Assembly (NCBI RefSeq): GCF_015487465.1 | Contig: NZ_WFPS01000049.1 | Coordinates: 1 to 48,275 of the forward strand | DNA length: 48,275 bases | Direction of reading: 5' to 3' | DNA from: Persephonella sp. | Lineage (GTDB): Bacteria; Aquificota; Aquificia; Aquificales; Hydrogenothermaceae | Shown here: positions 17,835 through 26,459 of the stretch, piece by piece | Layout of the letters: each line of letters starts with the position of its first letter | Numbering within the stretch: the stretch's first letter is position 1 | Notes under the pieces: model-generated | Told to the model about the DNA's origin: nothing | What the model saw: the letters and a program-made list of their open reading frames with translations, nothing else | Databases searched by the model: none | Position numbers and translations under genes: made by a program

Positions 17835-17852
17835 GATTTTTTGTAAGTTTGA

Positions 17853-18302
17853 TTATCTGCATACCTCTTTTTCTATATCCATTATCAGGTTTACCCTTCT
17901 TTCGTGTCTTCCCCCTTCAAACTCTGTGTTAAAGAACTGATCAATAATTCCCAGTGCCACATCAATACCTAAAACTCTCGCTCCAAAAGCCAGAACATTT
18001 GCGTTGTTGTGTTTCCTTGCCATTCTTGCCATATATTCATTAGTGCACAGAGCAGCTCTTACTCCGGGAATTTTGTTTGCAGATATTGATATTCCAATTC
18101 CTGTTCCACATATAACAATTCCCATATCAGCCTCACCAGAAGCAACAGCCTTCCCGACAGCCTCCCCAAAAACAGGGTAATCGACACTTTCTTTAGAGTA
18201 TGTTCCTTTATCTATAATTTGGTAGCCTTTGTCTTCAAGATATTTTTTTACTATCTCTTTGTAATCAAATCCTGCATGGTCACTTCCAACAGCTACTTTC
18301 AT
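17853..18302 (-). CDS. rpiB: ribose 5-phosphate isomerase B
   Basis: Interconverts ribose 5-phosphate and ribulose 5-phosphate in the pentose phosphate pathway. 149 residues, normal for RpiB/LacA-B proteins. Motifs: VAVGSDHAGFDYKE at the N-terminus, the active-site Cys65 in GIVICGTGIGISI, and ANKIPGVRAALCTNEYMARMARKHNNANVL. It is the first gene of the six-gene operon running to recG, with GGAGG before its ATG. Confidence 0.97.
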   Translation of the reverse strand: MKVAVGSDHAGFDYKEIVKKYLEDKGYQIIDKGTYSKESVDYPVFGEAVGKAVASGEADMGIVICGTGIGISISANKIPGVRAALCTNEYMARMARKHNNANVLAFGARVLGIDVALGIIDQFFNTEFEGGRHERRVNLIMDIEKEVCR

Positions 18303-18380
18303 TCTGCCTCCAGCATTAAATCACAAAATCTTCACAGAAATATTATACTATATTAAAAAATTGGTAAATGGAGGATACTT

Positions 18381-19277
18381 ATGAAAAAATTAATCTTCGG
18401 GGTGTTTCTTTCTGTTGTTCTGGCAGGTCAGGTTTTTGCAGTTCAAAACGGTTGCAAAGAAAAACCTGATGTTAACCAGATAAAACAATCTCTTGAGCCT
18501 GTTCTGGGAGGGGCAAAGGTTATAAAGGTTAATCAGTCTCCTGTGAAAGGTCTTTATGAGATTATAGTGGAAGCAAGGGGAAGAATGATCCCGGTTTATA
18601 TGGACTGTTCAAAAAGATACCTGATAACAGGAGAGATCATTGATCTTAAAGAAAAAAAGAGCATAACAAGGGAAAAGGCAAGACAGCTTGCAAAAGAAGC
18701 TGTTGAGAAGAAAATGAAGAAGCTTGAAAAAGCTATAGGAAAAGAAAAGATAGAAAAGCTTAAAAAGGCTTTAGGGGAAAGATTTGCTGATGTGAAGATT
18801 ATAGATCTGTCAAAAATTCCAAAGGAAAATCTTGTAACTTATGGAAATCCAGCTGCTAAGATGACTGTTTATGTGGTAACAGATCCTGAGTGTCCTTTCT
18901 GTGCAAAATTTGATACAGAGATGAAAAAGGTTCTGAAAAACAGAAAGGATGTTAAGTTTGAACTTATTTTATTCCCTCTACCGTTCCACAAGCATGCCCA
19001 AAAAATAGTTCAGAGGGTTATATGTGAAAAATCTGTAAGCAAAAAGAAAGAAATACTTGAGGAGAGCTTTAAAGCTGTTAGAGAAAGAGATGAGAAAAAG
19101 CTTAAAGAGTTAGGAAAAGAGTGTAAAGAAGGAAAAGATGTAATACAGGAGCATTTCAAATTCGGAAGTGAAGCAGGGATCGGTGGAACGCCAGCTATTA
19201 TTTTCCCCCACGGGATAATGGTTTCAGGTTGGATGACAGCTGATCAGATAAATAGAGTGCTTGATGCATTAAAATGA
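18381..19277 (+). CDS. periplasmic DsbC/DsbG-like thiol-disulfide protein
   Basis: 298 residues with a clear signal peptide (MKKLIFGVFLSVVLAGQVFA). A DsbC-type N-terminal region (about 25-85) is followed by a very lysine-rich helical linker (about 90-140) and a thioredoxin-fold domain. The active site is Cys171-Pro-Phe-Cys174 in TDPECPFCAKF, and the cis-proline motif is GGTPAIIFP. Such proteins reshuffle or form disulfides in secreted proteins; whether this one acts as isomerase or oxidase is not visible. The active site differs from the CGYC of E. coli DsbC, and the helical linker is longer than I would expect. GGAGG precedes the ATG. Its stop overlaps the next gene by ATGA. Confidence 0.88.
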   Translation: MKKLIFGVFLSVVLAGQVFAVQNGCKEKPDVNQIKQSLEPVLGGAKVIKVNQSPVKGLYEIIVEARGRMIPVYMDCSKRYLITGEIIDLKEKKSITREKARQLAKEAVEKKMKKLEKAIGKEKIEKLKKALGERFADVKIIDLSKIPKENLVTYGNPAAKMTVYVVTDPECPFCAKFDTEMKKVLKNRKDVKFELILFPLPFHKHAQKIVQRVICEKSVSKKKEILEESFKAVRERDEKKLKELGKECKEGKDVIQEHFKFGSEAGIGGTPAIIFPHGIMVSGWMTADQINRVLDALK

Positions 19278-20101
19278 AAAACACAAAAAGGGACGGTTCT
19301 CCCGTCCTCTCTGTAAAAAATCTTAAGGTGTCTTTTGAAATAGAAAATAAAACTGTGGAAGCTCTTAAGGGAATATCATTTGATATATACCCTAAAGAGA
19401 TTGTAGCCCTTGTTGGTGAGTCAGGTTCAGGTAAAAGTGTTACATGCTATTCCATATTAAATATACTACCGAAAAATGCATCTGTGTCGGGACAGATCTT
19501 TCTAAAAGAGGGAGATAAGTTAACAGATATACTTACCTGTGACAGTAAAAAACTGAGAGATATAAGAGGAAATAAGGTTTCTATGATATTTCAAGAGCCT
19601 TCAGCCGTGCTTAATCCCCTTATGAAGGTTGGAGATCAGATTGTTGAAGCAGTGACGGCTCACAAAAAGGTTCCATACAATAAGGCAAAAGAGCTGGCAG
19701 TTAAATCTATGGAAAAGGCAAGGATCCCTGATCCTGAAAGAAGGTTCTACCAATACCCCCATGAACTTTCAGGGGGGCTTAAACAGAGGGTAGTTATAGC
19801 TATAGGCATTGCAAACAATCCTTTAATTTTACTTGCAGATGAGCCAACCACAGCACTTGATGTTACAGTTTCTGCCCAGATTTTGAAACTTTTTGAGGAT
19901 CTAAAAAATCAGCTTGGCGTCAGTATTTTGCTTATAACCCATGATCTTGGAATAGTTGCAGAGATTGCAGACAGGGTTCTTGTTATCTACAAAGGACAGA
20001 TTGTTGAAGAAGGAGATGTTTTTGAGATATTTGAAAATCCGAAACACCCTTACACAAAGAAACTCCTAAAATCAAGACCTACACTGGAAAATATCATTTA
20101 A
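19274..20101 (+). CDS. ABC transporter ATP-binding protein, oligopeptide (DppD/OppD) type
   Basis: 275 residues. Walker A is GESGSGKSV (48-56), the Q-loop segment is MIFQEPSAVLNPL, the signature is LSGGLKQRVVIAIG, Walker B is LLADEPTTALD, and the switch is ITHDLG. The end (FENPKHPYTKKLL) is typical of peptide and nickel importers, but the protein stops soon after and lacks most of the usual C-terminal cysteine-bearing extension of OppD. No permease, binding protein or second ATPase gene is adjacent. It overlaps the dsbC-like gene by four bases, and by four bases the convergent gene at 20098. Confidence 0.93.
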   Translation: MKNTKRDGSPVLSVKNLKVSFEIENKTVEALKGISFDIYPKEIVALVGESGSGKSVTCYSILNILPKNASVSGQIFLKEGDKLTDILTCDSKKLRDIRGNKVSMIFQEPSAVLNPLMKVGDQIVEAVTAHKKVPYNKAKELAVKSMEKARIPDPERRFYQYPHELSGGLKQRVVIAIGIANNPLILLADEPTTALDVTVSAQILKLFEDLKNQLGVSILLITHDLGIVAEIADRVLVIYKGQIVEEGDVFEIFENPKHPYTKKLLKSRPTLENII

Positions 20102-20958
20102 TCTTTTTTGAAAATTGCCTTAGAGATCTGTGATAAAAAGCTAAGAGAATAAGGAATAGTTTTTTTCAGCAGATCGTAAAGTTTCTCAGGGTCAAATTCC
20201 TTCGTGGGATCTGCAAATATATTCCGGTGTTTTAAAAGGATTTCCAGATTTTCTGCCGTTTCTTTGTCTATAAAACCTTCCTTGTGAAGCTGTTGGAAAC
20301 AACTTTTTTCTACTTTTTTACCTGACTTTCTTAGTATGTGCCTGCATATCCAGAGTAAGCTGTCAATCAAAACAACAGAAAAATACCGTGCCCTGTCAAT
20401 AAAAAGGGGTGTAGAGGCAAATTCTTCTTTAGGAAAGTTAAGGAAGTTTGAGATTTTTCTGACAGAGGATTTAATGGCTTTTGCATGATCCTGCAGTTTT
20501 TTTACATTAACAGGTATAGAAAGTTTTGGCTCTTTTGCCTTTATCTCCTTTACCACAGAGGAAAGCTCTTTTATAAACCGTTCTAAAAGAGTTGTTGTTA
20601 TCTGTGATCCGATGATGTATATCTCTTTTGGGGTGTATTTGTAGTTGCTTTCCATAACGCCTTTAATATAAGATGAGAAATCAATCAGCACCCTGTTTAT
20701 TTTTTCTGAAAAGAGCTGTTCCTTTACTATTTTTTCAACACAGCCCCCTTTGAGTTTTTCCCCTGTAACCTCTTTAAGCAGATGGCAACATATCTCCTCA
20801 AGCTCGTTATAAGCAGATATAAGATAATACTGTGTTCTGTCGGGATACATCGGAATTTTTAAAAACTGTTCCTCCCCGTTTTTTAGTATTTTGTCTGCTT
20901 TTTTTAAAAACAGCACAAGTTTAGACGCCTTATCGTTTAGAAACTGAATATCTAACAT
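20098..20958 (-). CDS. tandem degenerate HepT/HEPN-like repeat protein, function unknown
   Basis: 286 residues made of two homologous halves, about 7-137 and 155-285. They align at an offset of 148 residues and, after one gap, 147: LNDKASK/LQDHAKA, PDRTQYY/IDRARYF, ICCHLL/ICRHIL and GGCVEKIVKE/KSCFQQLHKE. The second half resembles HepT (DUF86) toxins: helical pattern, a short KEGFI segment, then HRNIFADPTKEFD where HepT has RNxxxHxY. The catalytic His and Tyr are replaced (R245 retained, His to Asp, Tyr to Thr). The first half lacks the whole motif. No MntA-type nucleotidyltransferase gene is next to it. Its ATG overlaps the upstream stop, so it is coupled to the TM-hairpin gene. It is probably a structural or RNA/protein-binding helical protein, not a ribonuclease. 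Confidence 0.82.
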   Translation of the reverse strand: MLDIQFLNDKASKLVLFLKKADKILKNGEEQFLKIPMYPDRTQYYLISAYNELEEICCHLLKEVTGEKLKGGCVEKIVKEQLFSEKINRVLIDFSSYIKGVMESNYKYTPKEIYIIGSQITTTLLERFIKELSSVVKEIKAKEPKLSIPVNVKKLQDHAKAIKSSVRKISNFLNFPKEEFASTPLFIDRARYFSVVLIDSLLWICRHILRKSGKKVEKSCFQQLHKEGFIDKETAENLEILLKHRNIFADPTKEFDPEKLYDLLKKTIPYSLSFLSQISKAIFKKD

Positions 20959-22211
20959 TAATTCTCCTCTGACAGCTCAAGATCAAGATCTTTTTTGATA
21001 TTAGAAATGACCAGTATATGTTTTTCTATGTTGTTTCTCAGATTTATAAGGAAGTTTTCAAACTCCTTTATAGTTTTTGTTTCTCTGTTCACTATGGAGA
21101 TAGCAATCTGTTCCGCTTTTATTGTTGATCTGAGAATTTTTTCTTTCATTGTTGATAACAGCATTTCGGTGCTTTTTTCAACATCATCTTTTATGTTCTC
21201 CCTGACCTGCTTTATATATTTTTTTATGTAAAATCTGTTAAAAAATGCTGAATCAAAAAAGGAGTAAATGCTTATAAAAAATCCTGTAAGAACTATAAGT
21301 TCTTTTATCCCTTCAGGTAGAGGAAGAAAAAGACCGATTATAAAAATTCCAAGACCGACTGCTAAAATTCCCAGAAATCTTGGACTTTCCAGGTTTCCTA
21401 TAATAATATCTATCCTGCTTTGATCTGCACCTAAATCCCTGAAATGCTTTCTTATGTCCGGTAAAGTATAGTGAACTACATGTCTGGTAAGCTGTATTTC
21501 ATCAAGACTGTTTTTTATTTCGTCTATCACTTTTTGTTTTGCTTTACTGCTTTTTATATACCCTCCAATATATTTTGTTATCTCTTTAAAAAGTTCATTT
21601 TTGTATTTTTCAAAAATTTTGGATAATTTTTCTGTTCCTTTTTGGGAGAGGTATATATTAACTTCCCTCTCATAGGTTTTTAGAAAGTTGATAATCCCGT
21701 TGTAGTCGTCGTATCTGTAAATAAAGTGGAGTTTTTCTTTCAGCTTTTCAATGTCAGGTTTTATTTCCTTTTTTATCTCTTTATCAAGCATGCTGTCTAT
21801 CTTTGCTTTCACATTAGCGATGTAAGACTCAAAAGGCAGATTTTCTTCTTCCCCTGATATTTTGTGTATAAATTCATTTATCTTTTTTACTGTTTTTGAT
21901 AGATTTGAAACAGCTTCTGAGATTGCACTGTTAATGTTTTCAATCTCTGTGTAGTATATCTCCTCAGTATCTCCTGATAACGGTTTTTCAAGGAGGTTTA
22001 CATACTCTGTGATCATTTTGTTAAGTCTTGAGTATTCAAAATCCCTAAAGAATATCCCAAACTCCTCTGATTCTGGGATGGATTCAATAATAGGGAGGTT
22101 TTTTACAGCATTGCTTAAATCTTTCTTTATAAGGTTGAGCTCCTGTATAAGATCTTTTTTTATCTTATATATTCTGCTCAGTTTTAACCGGAGATTGGTT
22201 TCTTTATCCAT
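20958..22211 (-). CDS. coiled-coil protein with a central membrane hairpin, function unknown
   Basis: 417 residues, unrecognised. A long, highly charged, mostly helical region (1-275) precedes two close membrane helices (about 279-298, GILAVGLGIFIIGLFLPL, and 303-322, ELIVLTGFFISIYSFF). A second charged helical arm (about 328-417) completes it. There is no P-loop or other enzymatic motif. The arm-hairpin-arm arrangement recalls the stalk and membrane paddle of bacterial dynamin-like proteins, but without a GTPase domain; this is an architectural analogy only. A minus-strand TATAAT (22242-22237) could serve as its -10 box. It is coupled to the tandem HepT-like gene and divergent from lpxC. Confidence 0.8.
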   Translation of the reverse strand: MDKETNLRLKLSRIYKIKKDLIQELNLIKKDLSNAVKNLPIIESIPESEEFGIFFRDFEYSRLNKMITEYVNLLEKPLSGDTEEIYYTEIENINSAISEAVSNLSKTVKKINEFIHKISGEEENLPFESYIANVKAKIDSMLDKEIKKEIKPDIEKLKEKLHFIYRYDDYNGIINFLKTYEREVNIYLSQKGTEKLSKIFEKYKNELFKEITKYIGGYIKSSKAKQKVIDEIKNSLDEIQLTRHVVHYTLPDIRKHFRDLGADQSRIDIIIGNLESPRFLGILAVGLGIFIIGLFLPLPEGIKELIVLTGFFISIYSFFDSAFFNRFYIKKYIKQVRENIKDDVEKSTEMLLSTMKEKILRSTIKAEQIAISIVNRETKTIKEFENFLINLRNNIEKHILVISNIKKDLDLELSEEN

Positions 22212-22261
22212 TTCTTTTTACCTGTTTTTGTCTAATATTATATTCCAGTTTGTTTGGACAA

Positions 22262-22294
22262 TTTGCAAAAAAACATATTTTTTCTTTTGCAAAA
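22262..22294. promoter_or_regulatory. paired TTTGCAAA palindromes upstream of lpxC
   Basis: TTTGCAAA (22262-22269) and TTTTGCAAAA (22285-22294) are perfect palindromes whose centres lie 24 bases apart, separated by T-rich DNA. They fall about 80 and 56 bases before the predicted lpxC start site, suitable for an activator, and close to the start of the divergent 417-residue gene. Confidence 0.45.
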
Positions 22295-22319
22295 TACTTG
22301 TTTTAAGGCTCTTTTTTTA

Positions 22320-22335
22320 TGGCATATATCTTGCT
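22320..22335 (+). promoter_or_regulatory. sigma-54-type -24/-12 promoter for lpxC
   Basis: TGGCATATATCTTGCT matches the sigma-54 consensus TGGCAC-N5-TTGCW at all key positions except the final C of the -24 element, with the exact GG-to-GC spacing. Transcription would start near 22346, leaving about 26 bases before the lpxC ATG. A TATAAA at 22336-22341 could instead be a sigma-70 -10 box, but it has no good -35 partner. Confidence 0.55.
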
Positions 22336-22371
22336 TATAAATACAACAGTAATACAAAACGGAGAGGAAAA

Positions 22372-23253
22372 ATGTTTTGTATAAATCAAAGAACAGTGAA
22401 AAAAGAGATAAAAATAAAGGGTATAGGGCTTCATTCAGGCCAGCCTGTTAATCTTAAATTAATACCAGCAGAGGCAAATGAAGGTATTAATTTTGTTAAG
22501 GAAGGTAATATAATTCCTGCTGTTATAGATTATGCAACAGGTTTTGAGTTCTCAACAACCTTGTCAAAAGGAAACACCAGGGTGTCAACCGTTGAGCATT
22601 TGATGTCTGCCCTTTATTTTACAGGTATTGATAACATTTATATAGAAATTGATGCTGAAGAGGTGCCGATTCTTGACGGCAGTGCGATAAAGTTTGTTGA
22701 GAAGATAAAACAGGCAGGAATAAAAATTCTGAATGAGGAAAAGATGTATGCTGTTTTAAACAAAGAGATAGCAGTTTATGAAAATGGAAAGTTTATAAAG
22801 GGAAAACCTTCAGACACATTTACTGCCACATACCACGCCCAGTATAACAACAGAATAATTGGTAATAGGAAATACACATACTCTAACCTTAAGGCTGATT
22901 TTGAAAATGTGGCAAAGGCAAGAACTTACTGTTTCCTTGAAGAGGTTGAGATGCTTCAGAAGATGGGGCTTGCTAAGGGGGGATCCCTTGATAATGCTGT
23001 TGTTTTTGAGGGGGATTCGGTGCTGAACCCTGGAGGTCTTAGATTTGATGATGAACCTGTAAAGCATAAAGTGCTTGATCTGATCGGTGATCTTTATCTT
23101 CTTGGTTTTCCATTAATAGGAGATGTTTATTCCTACAAAGGAGGACATAAATTAAACGCCGCTTTTGTAAGAAAGATTATTGATGAAAAAGCCTTTGATC
23201 TAAAATATTCCTCACAGATAGGTTTTAACAATCAGGGTAGTTTAGTTGCTTAA
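22372..23253 (+). CDS. lpxC: UDP-3-O-acyl-N-acetylglucosamine deacetylase
   Basis: Zinc enzyme for the first committed step of lipid A synthesis, showing that the cell has an outer membrane with lipid A. 293 residues. Motifs: KGIGLHSGQPV, STVEHLMSALYF (zinc ligand His76), AEEVPILDGSA, KGGSLDNAVVF, KHKVLDLIGDLYLLG (His and Asp ligands) and YKGGHKLNAAF. The start is the ATG after GGAGAGG; the reading frame is open further upstream, but that part runs antisense to another gene and is not conserved. The 3' end overlaps hemD by 29 bases. Confidence 0.97.
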   Translation: MFCINQRTVKKEIKIKGIGLHSGQPVNLKLIPAEANEGINFVKEGNIIPAVIDYATGFEFSTTLSKGNTRVSTVEHLMSALYFTGIDNIYIEIDAEEVPILDGSAIKFVEKIKQAGIKILNEEKMYAVLNKEIAVYENGKFIKGKPSDTFTATYHAQYNNRIIGNRKYTYSNLKADFENVAKARTYCFLEEVEMLQKMGLAKGGSLDNAVVFEGDSVLNPGGLRFDDEPVKHKVLDLIGDLYLLGFPLIGDVYSYKGGHKLNAAFVRKIIDEKAFDLKYSSQIGFNNQGSLVA

Positions 23254-23959
23254 GGTTTTTGATCAGATGATCAAGGGTAAATTTCTGTGGAATAACGTCA
23301 GGATTTATTCCCATTTTTAATAAAGCCTGAGCTGTTGTGGTTCCTATTACAGCTGTTTTTGTTTTTTTCAGCAGATCTTTCCAGCTGTCAGGAAATATCC
23401 TAATGAAGTTTTCAAATGTGGAGGGGCTTGTGAATATTACGGCATATATCTGACCTTTTTCAAGCTCTTTTTTTATCTGGTCTTTATTTTCAGGTGTATT
23501 GGGAACTGTTTTATAAACAGGAAGGGGTTTAATCTCAAGGTAACTTTCCAGCTCATCAATAAGGGTGTTTAACCCTTCAACAGGTCTTACGGCAACAGCT
23601 TTTTTACCTTTAAACTCTTTTTTTGATTTAATTAAGTTAGCAACACCTTCTGCCGAGTAAATCTCAGGTATGATCACATTTTTTATCCCTTTTTTCTTAA
23701 GGGCTTTTTCTGTTTTTTCGCCTGTGGCGATAATAGTTTTCCCTTTCAGATGGTTTATGTCTATTTCACTTAGGAGAAACTCTACAGCGTTTTGACTTGA
23801 GAATATTACAATATCTGCTTTTACCAGATCTTTTTTGTCAAAGCTCACCTTTTCAAACCTTATAGTTGGAAATAATATAGGCTTAAAACCCTCCTTTTCT
23901 AAAAGCTGTGCAGTTTTCCTTGCCTGTTTTTCTTCTCTTGTGATTAAAACTTTTTTCAT
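23225..23959 (-). CDS. hemD: uroporphyrinogen-III synthase
   Basis: Closes and rearranges hydroxymethylbilane into uroporphyrinogen III for haem, sirohaem and cobalamin. 244 residues. The family is poorly conserved, but VLITREEKQARKTAQLLEKEG, IVIFSSQNAVEFLL, IATGEKTEKALKKKG, IFTSPSTFENFI and TAVIGTTTAQALLKMG give the expected two-lobed pattern. It is the last gene of the ten-gene minus-strand run, with its ATG overlapping the K+ channel stop by one base. Confidence 0.93.
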   Translation of the reverse strand: MKKVLITREEKQARKTAQLLEKEGFKPILFPTIRFEKVSFDKKDLVKADIVIFSSQNAVEFLLSEIDINHLKGKTIIATGEKTEKALKKKGIKNVIIPEIYSAEGVANLIKSKKEFKGKKAVAVRPVEGLNTLIDELESYLEIKPLPVYKTVPNTPENKDQIKKELEKGQIYAVIFTSPSTFENFIRIFPDSWKDLLKKTKTAVIGTTTAQALLKMGINPDVIPQKFTLDHLIKNLKQLNYPDC

Positions 23960-25506
23960 TATTCAACACCTGAAGGAAGTAAAAACACAAAGTCTGTATC
24001 CTCAAGTATAAATTCGTCAGGTGGATTTAGTATAGTCTCACCACCTCTTTCCACAGCAATAGGCAGATACTTATGTTGTCTTGCAAAATGCAGAAGACTT
24101 CCAAATGTTTCAAACTTACCTATATCCGAGACTTTAATCTTCTGAAATCCTCTTTCTTTGTCAACAAGCGATTTCATTAGTGTCGTGGCTCCGGGGTTCA
24201 TTATGCTGGAGAACATTATCTTACCTATTATCTGACCGTGGATTATGATCTCTTTTATGTTAATTCTCTTGGTGAAAATGTCTGCATCTTCATCTAAGAG
24301 AACCTCAACATATATGTTTGCATCAGGGTTTAGATTTTTTACAAGCATCGCAGCAAGAGCTGTTCTTGCGTCTATATTTCTCTCTGAAAGCCCTTCCTCC
24401 CTTTCTGCAACGATAACAACATGTTCTGCTTTATCTATCCCAACCTCAAGAAGGATATGTTCGTGTATAAAATCTCCTCTCTTGTAAAAGATATCCCTGG
24501 GCAGTTCTATCTCAAACTCCTTTTTCGGAACATTGGTGACTATAACAACAGGTTTTTCTTTATCTATCTTCTGGCTTATTATCTGTTCTACAATTTCTTC
24601 TGCTGTCTCATTCCAGCCGCATATTACAATATGCTTCTCTAACTTTTCCATCTTTAGCTCTCCTTCCTTTAGTACAAGTAATCTGTTTACAAGGGCTGCA
24701 GAAAATGCACCTGTCATTGTAGCTACAATAATTACCCCCCCTATAATCATAAATGTTGTTATAAACCTTCCTGCATCAGATACAGGGTGTATATCACCAA
24801 ATCCAACTGTTGATATTGTCACTACTCCCCAGTACATAGCATGCCACATTGATTTGAACATCTCTTGATTACCGTAATGGTATTCAACTATGTAAACTAT
24901 TTGTGAAAATGTTGTTACCCATAAAAATAAAAGCCCAAAAATAATCCCAAAAAGGTAGCTTTCTTCCTTTAATGCCCCGAATATACTTTTCAGTGCTGTT
25001 CCGTATCTGACTACTTTAAGTATCCTTAAAACCCTTATTATTCTGATAGCTCTCAAAGGTCTGATAACAGGTAGTATGGCAAGTAAATCAATAATGGCGT
25101 ATGGTGTTTTCATCCACATCAGTTTTGGTTTGAAACCCTCTTTTAATCCGCACCAGATTCTTTTTATGAAATCTTCGTGTTCCGAGGAGTAATAACCTTT
25201 TTTAAAGTCATGAGAGAAATCTGATACAGCCCACCATCTGAGAATATATTCAGCAACAAAAAACCACAGAACAACCTCTTCGTAATCGTCAAGGAACAGT
25301 TTTAGATCAGGTGGAATTTTTATCTCAAGATTGAGCAGTTCAATAAAAATTCCTATTGTTGATGTTATGATCAGGAAAAGAGCAAAAACATTGTAAAGCT
25401 GGTTGTAAATGCTGTTTTCATTTTCAAGTATGTTGTAAACCCAGATTTTCAGAGTTTTAAACCTTTTTTTTGGAACTATGTATCTTTTTTTATTAATCAG
25501 ATCCAA
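23959..25506 (-). CDS. voltage-sensor-type potassium channel with RCK domain
   Basis: 515 residues. Six membrane helices are followed by a cytoplasmic RCK (TrkA-N, about 291-410) and an RCK-C domain. The S4 helix has positive charges exactly every third residue: R149, R152, R155, R158, R161, K164, R167. The filter is TVGFGD (233-238) in WGVVTISTVGFGDIHP. The RCK begins KHIVICGWNETAEEI. This fits a ligand-gated, possibly voltage-sensitive K+ channel. TTG at 25506 is the start; it lies within the end of epmA (10-base overlap). Nearby K+/H+ antiporter genes suggest a shared role in K+ homeostasis. Confidence 0.93.
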   Translation of the reverse strand: MDLINKKRYIVPKKRFKTLKIWVYNILENENSIYNQLYNVFALFLIITSTIGIFIELLNLEIKIPPDLKLFLDDYEEVVLWFFVAEYILRWWAVSDFSHDFKKGYYSSEHEDFIKRIWCGLKEGFKPKLMWMKTPYAIIDLLAILPVIRPLRAIRIIRVLRILKVVRYGTALKSIFGALKEESYLFGIIFGLLFLWVTTFSQIVYIVEYHYGNQEMFKSMWHAMYWGVVTISTVGFGDIHPVSDAGRFITTFMIIGGVIIVATMTGAFSAALVNRLLVLKEGELKMEKLEKHIVICGWNETAEEIVEQIISQKIDKEKPVVIVTNVPKKEFEIELPRDIFYKRGDFIHEHILLEVGIDKAEHVVIVAEREEGLSERNIDARTALAAMLVKNLNPDANIYVEVLLDEDADIFTKRINIKEIIIHGQIIGKIMFSSIMNPGATTLMKSLVDKERGFQKIKVSDIGKFETFGSLLHFARQHKYLPIAVERGGETILNPPDEFILEDTDFVFLLPSGVE

Positions 25507-26459
25507 TTTAAACCCTGTGTCTGCTTAATATTTTCTTTATTTAATAAAACCATCAAAAGTCTGTCAATTCCAAGGGAAGCCCCTGAGCACTCCGGCATGT
25601 CCTTCACAGCTTCCAGAAACTCACGGTCTAAAGGATAATTAAATCCCTTTTTTTGTTTTTCGGCTCTATCTTTTTCAATCCTTATCTTAAGTTGAACAGG
25701 ATCTGTCAGTTCTTGATAACCGTTAACAAGCTCAATTCCTCCGATATATGCTTCAAATCTTTTGCCTTTTCCATCTATTATTCTGGAAAGGGCAGAAAAT
25801 TCTGGAGGGTAGTCATAGATGAATGTTGGTTTTTCTTTTCCGAGATTTGGCTCAACATAAAAAGCGTAAACAGTAAAGAAAATATCTTCATACTCTTCTA
25901 TCTTAAGACCGGTATGTTTTATGCCGGAATTTCTTAAAAAGTTGTAAAGCTTATCTTTTTGATCCGGGTAAATACCTGTGTATCTGTAAAAAGCTTCATC
26001 AACAGTGATCTTTTCCCAGTCTGTAAGATTATAAGTTTTTCCTCTGAATACTACAGATGGTTTTCCGGATATCTCCTGAGAAACTTCTACAAATATATTT
26101 TTTGTGTCCTCCATAAGCATATCAAGATCAAAACCTACCCTATACCACTCAAGCATCATAAACTCTACTGTGTGGAGTTTTGAGCCTTCATAATTTCTGA
26201 ACACATGAGAAATTTGGTATATATCTTTTTTCAGTTCTGCCAGTAATTTTTTCATGTTGTATTCAGGTGACGTGTGCAGGTAGGCTTTTATTTTTTTCCC
26301 ATCAGATTTTTGAACATACAGTTCAACAGGATATATGTTAGGGTCAAGGTTAGGGTAGAGGCTGATACAGGGGGTGAAAACCTCCACAGCCCCTGTTTTA
26401 TCAAAATATTCTCTTATTTTTTTCACAGCTCTGTGTTTTGTTATAAACAGGTCAGTCAA
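25497..26459 (-). CDS. epmA: elongation factor P lysine-ligase (EpmA/PoxA/GenX)
   Basis: 320-residue class II lysyl-tRNA synthetase-like enzyme lacking the anticodon-binding domain. It attaches (beta-)lysine to EF-P, helping ribosomes through polyproline stretches. Motifs: VKKIREYFDKTGAVEVFTP (class II motif 1 region), LHTSPEYNMKKLLAEL, QISHVFRNYEG...EFMMLEWYR (motif 2) and ASLGIDRLLMVLLN (motif 3). A full lysS would be longer. TTG start with GAGG about seven bases upstream; it overlaps the antiporter gene by 8 bases. EF-P and EpmB genes are not in the window. Confidence 0.92.
   Translation of the reverse strand: MTDLFITKHRAVKKIREYFDKTGAVEVFTPCISLYPNLDPNIYPVELYVQKSDGKKIKAYLHTSPEYNMKKLLAELKKDIYQISHVFRNYEGSKLHTVEFMMLEWYRVGFDLDMLMEDTKNIFVEVSQEISGKPSVVFRGKTYNLTDWEKITVDEAFYRYTGIYPDQKDKLYNFLRNSGIKHTGLKIEEYEDIFFTVYAFYVEPNLGKEKPTFIYDYPPEFSALSRIIDGKGKRFEAYIGGIELVNGYQELTDPVQLKIRIEKDRAEKQKKGFNYPLDREFLEAVKDMPECSGASLGIDRLLMVLLNKENIKQTQGLNWI

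Noticed and set aside
20098-20958. HepT-MntA toxin-antitoxin system
   Set aside because: The catalytic His and Tyr are missing from the HepT-like motif and no nucleotidyltransferase antitoxin gene is adjacent.
22009-22371. In-frame extension of lpxC upstream to 22009
   Set aside because: It runs antisense to the 417-residue gene, lacks LpxC similarity, and a ribosome site fixes the start at 22372.
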